A stretch of 5,045 bases of DNA from DAOTVD01 sp034437075. Its GTDB lineage: Bacteria; Chloroflexota; Anaerolineae; Aggregatilineales; J027. Location of the stretch: the NCBI GenBank assembly GCA_034437075.1, contig DAOTVD010000180.1:1-5045 (forward strand). Reading direction: 5' to 3'. Positions 1-5,045 of the stretch are shown here, piece after piece. Position 1 is the stretch's first letter; every line of letters starts with the position of its first letter. The notes under the pieces were generated by a model. It searched no databases, was not told the DNA's origin, and saw only the letters and a list, made by a program, of their open reading frames with translations. The position numbers and the translations under genes were made by a program.

Positions 1-1428
1 TGGCTCGGCGCGGGATTCTACTTCGGGTTAGACGGCCTGCGCGGGCTGCTCTTGCCTCCCTTGGTCGATATGCCGGGCTTGGGTGGCTTACCCGTGCTGG
101 TGTTGGTCGCGTTTATCCCGGCCCTAGTGCTGAATCCGGCACAGTTAGAATCACCCCTCCGCGCGGGGCTGGTGTGGGGGGCGGGGTATATCATCCTATT
201 CGGCGTGAACGAACGCCTGCTCGATCCGCATATGCTGACCTTTCTCGCGCTCTTAAGCGCGCGCGCCACCTGGCCGAGCGCGCCCGGCGGCCCCTGGACG
301 CCCGCCCTAGCCCTAAGTGGCATTGCGGCCCTGGGTGGCGCTTTGTTGCTCGGCGATTTCAAAACCGAAGCGCTGCCCATGCGCGAACGCGACATCGCGC
401 CGACTTTAGGATTAAATGGTACCCCGCGCGAAGCGTTTTATCTGGCGGAGGATAGCTATTTTCTGGACGGGGCAAGCCACTCACACTTGCACGCTTTGTA
501 CGAACGCAACGACCTCGCAGGGTTGATTATCGCCCGCGCGCCGGACTTGCTCGTTGGGGTGGGCGAATGCCCTCCCGTTAACGACACAAGTCTGAATGTT
601 CTGGGATATGCGGGCTCGCCCCAGCGCTGCTGGCGCGGTGTTCCCGTGGGCGATTGGCGCGCTCCCGTTCCGCTAAACCTGGCTTTCGGCCCCGATTTAA
701 CGCTCATTCGGCAAACTTTAGACCGCGAACGTCCGCCCCCGGGGGCTATCATCCGCGTCCGGTTGGATTGGCAGCGCAAGGTGCCCTATCTGCCGCCGGA
801 TGATATCGTGCTGCGCTGGGGGCTGCTGGACTTTGAGCAAGTGCCCTGGGGCGGGCTGGAAGAACGTCTGCCGCCCGAACATTTCGCGCCGCGCCAAACC
901 ACGACGTATCACGTGCTGCCATTGGATGACCCCGCGCCACCGGGGCGTTATACGCTGCATGTGCGCGCCTTCCTGAATGCGGGCATCCTGGCCGATGTGG
1001 TCATCGGGGAAGTTGTCGTGCCTCTGCCGCAACCGCGCGCCGAGGATTTGCCCAAAACGCCGCTCGGGCAGTTGGCGCGCGAGTCGGAAGCCGTAACACT
1101 GCTGGCGGCGCAAACCGACGTGCGCGAAGATGCCATCCTAGTGGAATTACAGTGGCGGGCAGAAACGTCCTTACAAACCGATTACAGTATTTTTGTGCAT
1201 CTAACGCCGCCGAACGACGTGATTCCGCTGGCGCAGGGCGATGACGCGCCCTTAGATGGACGCTACCCCACGCGCATCTGGCAACCGGGCGAGATCATCA
1301 CCGATGAATTCCGTATCGATACGCTGGGCCTCCCGCGTGGAGAGTACGCCGTGCGCGTGGGCTTTTTTAATCCAGAGCGGGGCCGCCTGGGTGATGCGAT
1401 TACATTAGCGCCTGTCGCGCTGGATTAA
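1..1428 (+). CDS. Membrane protein with tandem C-terminal beta-sandwich domains (5'-truncated), GT-C glycosyltransferase-like
   Basis: The frame is open from base 1 to the TAA at 1426-1428, so 475 C-terminal residues are present and the true start lies upstream; the TTG at 52 is not needed as a start. Counting from the window edge, hydrophobic segments lie at about 30-47, 53-70, 77-92 and 100-118, followed by a soluble part of about 355 residues. The soluble part has a Cys pair about 20 residues apart (near 190 and 210) that could form a disulfide if exported, then two predicted beta-rich units at about 247-343 and 378-475. The second unit contains APLDGRYPTRIWQPGE and a closing GEYAVRVGFF strand. 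This arrangement is familiar from large Chloroflexota membrane proteins annotated as glycosyltransferase family 39 or similar. The catalytic N-terminal part is missing, so the enzymatic assignment is inference; membrane location is well supported. The gene converges on the kinase gene with no room for a separate terminator. Confidence 0.75.
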   Translation, partial: WLGAGFYFGLDGLRGLLLPPLVDMPGLGGLPVLVLVAFIPALVLNPAQLESPLRAGLVWGAGYIILFGVNERLLDPHMLTFLALLSARATWPSAPGGPWTPALALSGIAALGGALLLGDFKTEALPMRERDIAPTLGLNGTPREAFYLAEDSYFLDGASHSHLHALYERNDLAGLIIARAPDLLVGVGECPPVNDTSLNVLGYAGSPQRCWRGVPVGDWRAPVPLNLAFGPDLTLIRQTLDRERPPPGAIIRVRLDWQRKVPYLPPDDIVLRWGLLDFEQVPWGGLEERLPPEHFAPRQTTTYHVLPLDDPAPPGRYTLHVRAFLNAGILADVVIGEVVVPLPQPRAEDLPKTPLGQLARESEAVTLLAAQTDVREDAILVELQWRAETSLQTDYSIFVHLTPPNDVIPLAQGDDAPLDGRYPTRIWQPGEIITDEFRIDTLGLPRGEYAVRVGFFNPERGRLGDAITLAPVALD

Positions 1429-2339
1429 GCGCCGGGGCTATCTTGGCGGGCGTGCTCGGCCAAGGACTGGGGCGAAAAGCCCTGCATAGCGGCCAGTTCA
1501 TCCAGATGGCGATACAGCGCAATGAGCGTCTTTTGCATCGGTTGTGCGTTGACCGCCCCGCGCGCCCAGCCTTCGCGCAACAAGCGCGCCAAATCTGCGC
1601 TGTGTTCTTGCAGATAGGTCGTTTGGAGCAACACGTCGGATAACTCTGGCAGCTTGCGCGGGGGAACATCCGCTTCTAGGGGCCGGTGATGGGCATCTGC
1701 ACGCGCGCCGTTGGTATCCAGGCCGGGCAAGGCTGGCTGCAAGGGAACATCCCCCATGCGGCTCTGGATGCGGCCCAGCACAGACTGGCGCTGTTCGGTA
1801 TCGTGCACCACGTCCAGATGCGTGGTATCAATCGTGAGCACGCGCGCGCTGGGGTAGTTGTTGAAAAAGTTTTCGTAGGCCACGCGCAACATATCGATAT
1901 AGCCCTCGTCCATATCGCGCTCGTAGGGCCGGTCACGAATGGCGATGCGCTGCATGAGCGTCGGTGTATCGGCCCGCAAATAGACCACTAAATCTGGCTG
2001 GACCACATTTTCGGACAACGCCGCGTAGACCCGTTCGTATATCATCCATTCATCGCCCCGGATGTTTTGGCGGGCAAATAATTGGTCTTTGGCGAACATA
2101 TAATCGCTGAGGATAGGTTCTGGGGCTTCAGCCAATTGCTGCATCTGGCGATAGCGACTGAGCAAGAAGAACATCTGGGTCTGAAATGCGTAGCGGTCTC
2201 GGTCGGCATAGAAGGCACTCAGAAATGGGTTTTCTTCGAACACTTCTAACACCACACTGCCGCCCATCCTCTCATGCAAATAGCGTGCTAGGGTCGTTTT
2301 GCCCACACCGATCACACCTTCAATCGCCACAAAGCTCAT
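1425..2339 (-). CDS. Deoxynucleoside kinase (deoxyadenosine/deoxyguanosine kinase type) with C-terminal extension
   Basis: This 304-residue cytoplasmic enzyme should phosphorylate deoxynucleosides to 5'-monophosphates with ATP, a salvage step. The P-loop GVIGVGKT is at residues 8-15. The family motif LEVFEENPFLSAFYAD (31-46) carries the expected catalytic base Glu32. FQTQMFFLLSRY (52-63) and LSDYMFAKDQLFARQNI (77-93) match substrate-site helices of the dAK/dGK group, and RIAIRDRPYERD (131-142) is the arginine-rich lid. The kinase core appears complete by about residue 195, close to the usual family length of 200-220. Residues about 196-235 form a Pro-rich linker, and 232-298 look like two or three extra helices of unknown role. 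Substrate choice cannot be read from sequence. The ATG at 2339 is supported by an AAGGAG ribosome site six bases upstream. The stop overlaps the convergent upstream gene by four bases. Confidence 0.93.
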   Translation of the reverse strand: MSFVAIEGVIGVGKTTLARYLHERMGGSVVLEVFEENPFLSAFYADRDRYAFQTQMFFLLSRYRQMQQLAEAPEPILSDYMFAKDQLFARQNIRGDEWMIYERVYAALSENVVQPDLVVYLRADTPTLMQRIAIRDRPYERDMDEGYIDMLRVAYENFFNNYPSARVLTIDTTHLDVVHDTEQRQSVLGRIQSRMGDVPLQPALPGLDTNGARADAHHRPLEADVPPRKLPELSDVLLQTTYLQEHSADLARLLREGWARGAVNAQPMQKTLIALYRHLDELAAMQGFSPQSLAEHARQDSPGA

Positions 2340-2345
2340 CGCCTA

Positions 2346-2351
2346 CTCCTT
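2346..2351 (-). promoter_or_regulatory. Ribosome binding site of the deoxynucleoside kinase gene
   Basis: On the minus strand AAGGAG is followed by a 6-base spacer (TAGGCG) and the ATG at 2339-2337. This near-consensus Shine-Dalgarno site fixes the start. It is the only strong one among the three genes whose starts are visible on their own leaders. Confidence 0.85.
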
Positions 2352-2367
2352 TTCTACGATGTCAACG

Positions 2368-2396
2368 AGTATAATGAGTTTAACGCCAAGTGAACA
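2368..2396 (-). promoter_or_regulatory. Candidate promoter of the deoxynucleoside kinase gene
   Basis: On the minus strand TATACT (2373-2368) matches the -10 consensus at five of six bases. The hexamer 17 bases upstream is TGTTCA (2396-2391), a poor -35 with three of six matches. A start near 2361 would give a leader of about 22 bases holding the AAGGAG site. The spacing to the ribosome site is sensible, but the -35 is weak. Confidence 0.4.
2370..2375 (+). promoter_or_regulatory. Perfect TATAAT -10-like hexamer facing the FHA gene
   Basis: TATAAT on the plus strand overlaps the minus-strand TATACT by four bases. No recognisable -35 lies 16-18 bases upstream. If used, the FHA transcript would start near 2382 and carry a leader of about 115 bases. 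It may equally be a chance match within an AT-rich stretch. Confidence 0.25.
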
Positions 2397-2431
2397 GTAA
2401 CCTACCAGAGAGTGCGGAATACCCAGGGGCA

Positions 2432-2440
2432 TGATATAGT
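2432..2440 (+). promoter_or_regulatory. Candidate extended -10 promoter of the FHA gene
   Basis: TGATATAGT contains a TG one base before TATAGT, the extended -10 pattern that can work without a good -35; the hexamer 17 bases upstream (GTGCGG) is indeed poor. A start near 2447 would give a leader of about 50 bases that includes the inverted repeat at 2458-2475. Confidence 0.4.
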
Positions 2441-2457
2441 GTTAGGGAATATACGAA

Positions 2458-2475
2458 ACTGTACAACGTACAAGT
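2458..2475. repeat. Imperfect inverted repeat upstream of the FHA gene
   Basis: ACTGTAC and GTACAAGT are inverted around AAC, with one extra base in the right arm; GTACAA also repeats directly at 2461 and 2468. It lies just downstream of the candidate -10 at 2435-2440, so it could be an operator or a small leader hairpin. No regulator gene is nearby, and the arms are short enough to arise by chance. Confidence 0.3.
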
Positions 2476-2496
2476 TTAGTTGATAACGGTTGACCT

Positions 2497-3234
2497 ATGT
2501 CCGAGAAGAAAATCATTAGAAGTTTACACTTACGTTGGCAAGACCCGATCACCAACGAAGTGATGCAAGACAGTTTTGCGTTGCCCATCACCATCGGGCG
2601 CGATACCGCCAACAGCATAGTACTAGGCACCACCACGGTATCGCGTAATCATGCCGAGATCATCTTAGACGATGAACGGGTTATATTACGCGATTTAGGC
2701 AGCTCGAACGGCTCTTATGTAAACGGGCAAAAGGTCACCGAAGCCGAATTGGCCGACCAGTCCATAGTCACATTTGGGGATGTTGAGGTGACTATTGCGT
2801 TCTCAGAAGATCGCCCCCGTCGCCCCTCACGAGATTATCTCTTCAGCGCCCTAGCCGATGGCGAAGCCGAACCCACCATTAGTCTATCTTCGTTAGACCA
2901 AAAGTCGCTGTTTGCGGACGTGAACAAAAGCGATGAAGCCGGCCAATCGACACCGGATAAATTCGAGACAACCGAAAAACTCAGCGGCGAAGAACTCAAG
3001 CAGTTCCTTAGCGGGCGCTTGCAAAAGAATATGGAAGAAGACATCGCGCCGGATATTCACCAGGTCGCGTCTTCGTATAGTGGCCAGCGCGAGGCCCGGC
3101 ACGCGCAACGGGTCAATAGTAGCGCGCCCCCCACAGAAAACGATACGACACATACCACCACCAGTACCACATCCCAACCGAGCGGCCCCTTGGGGCGCTT
3201 CATGGCGAGTTTGCGCCGCCTGCTGGGCAGGTGA
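2497..3234 (+). CDS. FHA-domain protein with disordered linker and basic C-terminal tail
   Basis: This 245-residue soluble protein should bind phosphothreonine peptides through one N-terminal forkhead-associated domain at about residues 8-102. The conserved FHA positions are visible: GR at 34-35, SRNH at 49-52 and SSNGSYVNG at 69-77. Residues about 105-230 are polar and probably mostly disordered, with one likely helix (SGEELKQFLSGRLQKNMEE) and a Thr/Ser-rich stretch at 210-229. The protein ends in a basic amphipathic tail, GRFMASLRRLLGR, which could bind a membrane or a partner. A TGA at 2491-2493 lies in frame just upstream, so the ATG at 2497 is the earliest possible start; no Shine-Dalgarno sequence precedes it. 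No kinase gene is in the window, so its partner is unknown. The domain call is firm and the cellular role is not. Confidence 0.93.
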   Translation: MSEKKIIRSLHLRWQDPITNEVMQDSFALPITIGRDTANSIVLGTTTVSRNHAEIILDDERVILRDLGSSNGSYVNGQKVTEAELADQSIVTFGDVEVTIAFSEDRPRRPSRDYLFSALADGEAEPTISLSSLDQKSLFADVNKSDEAGQSTPDKFETTEKLSGEELKQFLSGRLQKNMEEDIAPDIHQVASSYSGQREARHAQRVNSSAPPTENDTTHTTTSTTSQPSGPLGRFMASLRRLLGR

Positions 3235-3257
3235 CATCCACCCCACGCGGCCTGGGC

Positions 3258-3286
3258 TTGCCAGCATTCCCACATCCCGGTAGCAT
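3258..3286 (+). promoter_or_regulatory. Candidate promoter for folC upstream of the terminator hairpin
   Basis: TTGCCA (3258-3263, five of six to TTGACA) and TAGCAT (3281-3286, four of six to TATAAT) are 17 bases apart. A start near 3293 would place the hairpin at 3297-3315 at the very 5' end of the folC transcript. No better promoter fits in the short gap between the hairpin and the folC ATG. Confidence 0.35.
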
Positions 3287-3296
3287 CAGTAACGTC

Positions 3297-3318
3297 AAGA
3301 GGCTGATAGCCTCTTTTT
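3297..3318 (+). terminator. Intrinsic terminator after the FHA gene
   Basis: AAGAGGCT (3297-3304) and AGCCTCTT (3308-3315) form a perfect 8-bp stem with a GAT loop, running directly into a T tract that reaches 3318. It lies about 63 bases past the FHA stop codon and ends 14 bases before the folC ATG. It is the clearest factor-independent terminator in the window. It could also act as an attenuator for folC. Confidence 0.82.
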
Positions 3319-3332
3319 GTTGATTGAGAACC

Positions 3333-4706
3333 ATGATACTGACTTATCCTGACGCGCTTGATTTTCTATACAGTCTTATTGATGACCACCGCCCGCGCCC
3401 CGAGCGTTATGCCGCCGAAAACATGCCGCTATCGCGCCCTCGGCACCTGATGGCGCGCTTGGGCAACCCGCAGGCGGGTTACCCGATTTTGCATGTAACT
3501 GGCACCAAGGGCAAAGGCTCGGTGGGGGCTATGCTGGCGGCGATCCTTCAAGCGGGAGGGTACCGCGTAGGGCTATATTCGTCCCCCCATTTGCAAGATT
3601 TCCGCGAGCGCTTGCGCATCAATGGCGCGCTCATCGAGCCCGCCGATTTGGTCGCGCTGGTGCAAGATGCGCGCGCCATACTGGCCGATACGCCCGGTAT
3701 TACCTGGTTCGAGGCCGTAACAGCCCTGGCCTTTGAGCATTTCCGACGCCAAGCAGTAGACATCGCCATCATTGAGGTGGGCATCGGGGGCCGCCTGGAT
3801 GCCACCAATATCGTCAGCCCGCTTGTGTCCGTCATCACTAGCCTCAGTTTGGATCATACGCGCCTGCTCGGTGATACCCTGAGCGCTATTGCCTATGAAA
3901 AAGCCGGTATCATCAAACCGCAAACGCCCGTCATTAGCGCCCCCCAGCCCCCCGAAGCGCAAAGCGTTATCGAAGAAATGGCCCACGCCCACAACGCGCC
4001 GCTGACGCTCGTCGGGCGCGATTGGCACTACGAAACCCTGCCCCATGCCGGGGCAACGCGCGAACGTTGGCAGGTCACGCGCCAGGGCTCGCCCTGGGGC
4101 GAATATCAGACGAATTTACTCGGCGCGCACCAGGCGCTGAACGGGACGGTCGCGTTGGCGGCCCTGCATACTTTGCATTCTAAGGGTTTCGAACTTGCGC
4201 CACAGGCCATCCCAAATGGCTTAGCAGCGGTCAATTGGCCCGGTCGGTTAGAGATCGTCCAGCAAGCGCCGACCGTTATCCTGGACTCGGCGCATAATGG
4301 CGCATCGGCGGCCTGTTTAGCAGATACCCTACGCGCACGCTTCCCCGCAGGCCCATATACGCTGGTCTTCGCGGCGAAAGCCGACAAGGACATCGACGGC
4401 ATGTTTCGCGCGCTATTGCCCATCGCCGCCCATCTCATCTTGACACAACCGCTCGATACCCGAGGCGAAGCGCCCGCTGCTCTGGCCGACCGCGCGCGCG
4501 AGGCGGGCTATGCGGGCAGCATCGATGTGGTACCCATCGTGGCGGAAGCGCTGGCCCAGGCGCGTAACTTGGCGTCTAAATCGGGGGTAATTTGCGTGAC
4601 GGGTTCAATGTATCTGGTGGGCGAAGTGCGCACGCTCTTTGGCCTGAAGCCCGGTGTTATCGCGCAATCTGCCGCATCTGAGAATGACTATGCCACGCCC
4701 AATTAG
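3333..4706 (+). CDS. folC: Folylpolyglutamate synthase / dihydrofolate synthase
   Basis: This 457-residue Mur-ligase-family enzyme adds glutamate to folates using ATP, and in many bacteria also makes dihydrofolate from dihydropteroate. The P-loop HVTGTKGKGS ends at residue 63. SSPHLQDFRERLRING (83-98), EVGIGGRLDATN (148-159) and LSLDHTRLLG (171-180) follow, then AYEKAGIIKP (187-196), whose Lys190 is the expected carbamylated lysine. In the C-terminal domain GAHQALNG begins near 264, WPGRLE at 302-307 and DSAHNG at 318-323, followed by the FAAKADKD segment. Length is normal and no key motif is broken. Whether both activities are present cannot be decided. I chose the ATG at 3333 over an in-frame TTG at 3324, which abuts the terminator; the ribosome site is weak (TGAGA). 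The 3' end overlaps the next gene by 17 bases. Confidence 0.95.
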   Translation: MILTYPDALDFLYSLIDDHRPRPERYAAENMPLSRPRHLMARLGNPQAGYPILHVTGTKGKGSVGAMLAAILQAGGYRVGLYSSPHLQDFRERLRINGALIEPADLVALVQDARAILADTPGITWFEAVTALAFEHFRRQAVDIAIIEVGIGGRLDATNIVSPLVSVITSLSLDHTRLLGDTLSAIAYEKAGIIKPQTPVISAPQPPEAQSVIEEMAHAHNAPLTLVGRDWHYETLPHAGATRERWQVTRQGSPWGEYQTNLLGAHQALNGTVALAALHTLHSKGFELAPQAIPNGLAAVNWPGRLEIVQQAPTVILDSAHNGASAACLADTLRARFPAGPYTLVFAAKADKDIDGMFRALLPIAAHLILTQPLDTRGEAPAALADRAREAGYAGSIDVVPIVAEALAQARNLASKSGVICVTGSMYLVGEVRTLFGLKPGVIAQSAASENDYATPN

Positions 4707-5045
4707 ATACTGGTGGGTCGTCATTATTGTGATCTTCGTGGCGGGGTGCGGCGCGGGGGACTCCGCCACAGAACCATCGCACACGCCCTTAGCAACCCTG
4801 GTCGTGGAGATCATCCCGGATACCCCAACGCCGACGGCCACCGCATCCCCCAGCCCGACGGCCACAACGAGCCCAACCCCGCCGCTCGCGGCCACCGAAA
4901 CGCCCCCCCCGCCCACCGCCCCACCGGCCCCACCGACCGCCGCTGTCCCCAGCGCCACACCCCATCCGCCAGTGGTTTTTGCCAACGACCAATGGCAAAC
5001 TATCGAGCCGCCGCGCATCTTTGCAACGGGCCTGGATACCAACTG
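4690..5045 (+). CDS. Secreted lipoprotein with Pro/Thr-rich linker (3'-truncated)
   Basis: The reading frame runs from an ATG at 4690 off the window edge, giving 118 residues. Another in-frame ATG sits two codons earlier at 4684; I prefer 4690 because TGAGA at 4679-4683 then has a six-base spacing. A short basic N-terminus and hydrophobic core (WWVVIIVIFVAGC) end in a good lipobox, VAGC, with Cys20 as the lipidated residue, so the mature protein should be anchored on the outer face of the cytoplasmic membrane. Residues 44-94 are a low-complexity Pro/Thr/Ala/Ser spacer that would hold a distal domain away from the surface. A folded part seems to begin near residue 95 (VVFANDQWQTIEPP), but too little is present to name it. 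The start lies inside folC, so co-transcription and translational coupling are likely. Function is unknown. Confidence 0.85.
   Translation, partial: MPRPIRYWWVVIIVIFVAGCGAGDSATEPSHTPLATLVVEIIPDTPTPTATASPSPTATTSPTPPLAATETPPPPTAPPAPPTAAVPSATPHPPVVFANDQWQTIEPPRIFATGLDTN
4819..4971 (+). repeat. Low-complexity Pro/Thr/Ala/Ser-coding region
   Basis: The segment encodes lipoprotein residues 44-94, rich in TPTPTAT-like and PPAPP-like runs. At DNA level it is strongly C-rich on the plus strand, and CCGACGGCCAC occurs twice (4831-4841 and 4855-4865) with a 24-base, eight-codon period, suggesting growth by short duplications. Such spacers are common in Chloroflexota surface proteins. Confidence 0.75.
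4903..4931 (-). other. Potential G-quadruplex motif on the template strand
   Basis: On the minus strand four G tracts of 4, 4, 3 and 8 bases are separated by loops of 5, 4 and 1 bases, which fits the canonical G3+N1-7 pattern. The tracts are proline and alanine codons of the linker, so the motif may simply be a by-product of the protein sequence. Confidence 0.4.

Noticed and set aside
52..54. TTG as the start of the first gene
   Set aside because: The frame stays open to base 1 and the peptide before it continues the membrane-protein style, so the gene is truncated by the window edge.
718..1113. Minus-strand open frame of 131 codons inside the membrane protein gene
   Set aside because: It is opposite a coherent beta-strand-patterned protein and has Arg/Gln/His-rich composition typical of antisense GC-rich frames.
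1407..1421. AGCGC-CTGTC-GCGCT hairpin as a terminator for the first gene
   Set aside because: The stem is only five base pairs, lies before the stop codon and has no T tract after it.
3219..3231. CCTGC-TGG-GCAGG hairpin at the end of the FHA gene
   Set aside because: It is a short stem within the coding sequence with no T tract; the strong terminator at 3297-3318 explains the gene end.
3573..4046. Minus-strand open frame of 157 codons inside folC
   Set aside because: It lies wholly within conserved FolC motifs and its translation shows no recognisable domain. Long antisense frames are expected in GC-rich genes.
4605..5042. Minus-strand open frame rich in Gly and Val repeats (VGVGVG-like)
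   Set aside because: It is the reverse complement of the lipoprotein linker; the Gly/Val repeats come from the Pro/Thr/Ala codons opposite. The plus frame has a lipobox and signal peptide, and the minus frame also crosses the end of folC.
1..5045. CRISPR array, tRNA, insertion sequence or phage defence module
   Set aside because: I found no spaced direct repeats, cloverleaf, transposase motifs or terminal inverted repeats. The genes look like ordinary chromosomal loci.

Overview
The window looks like chromosomal DNA of a Chloroflexota bacterium, probably of the Anaerolineae or a neighbouring class. This is inferred from style: GC-rich genes, a membrane protein with a C-terminal beta-sandwich part ending in the PLxGxYPTxxWxPGE-type motif common in that phylum, a deoxynucleoside kinase of the dAK/dGK type, an FHA protein, a FolC carrying the GTKGKGS P-loop, and a lipoprotein with a long Pro/Thr/Ala/Ser linker. 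No marker gene fixes the lineage.

Layout. Bases 1-1428 (+) hold the 3' part of a membrane protein whose start lies outside the window. It converges tail-to-tail with a deoxynucleoside kinase gene at 1425-2339 (-), and the two stop codons share a TTAA palindrome. Bases 2340-2496 are a relatively AT-rich divergent intergenic region with overlapping promoter-like elements on both strands and a small inverted repeat. Bases 2497-3234 (+) encode an FHA-domain protein, followed by a strong intrinsic terminator at 3297-3318. The folC gene follows at 3333-4706 (+). A lipoprotein gene starts inside the folC 3' end at 4690 and runs off the window.

How the genes relate. The kinase (deoxynucleoside salvage) and FolC (folate polyglutamylation, feeding thymidylate and purine synthesis) both serve nucleotide supply, but they are on opposite strands with the FHA gene between them, so a functional link is only a guess. 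folC and the lipoprotein gene overlap by 17 bases and are probably co-transcribed. The FHA protein implies Ser/Thr kinase signalling elsewhere in the genome; no kinase or phosphatase gene is visible here.

I see no CRISPR array, tRNA, rRNA, insertion sequence or clear new multi-gene system. The points most worth checking are the roughly 100-residue C-terminal extension on the deoxynucleoside kinase, the terminator only 14 bases before folC with a competing hairpin, the overlapping opposed -10 elements between the kinase and FHA genes, and an ETT motif in the FHA protein's own tail.
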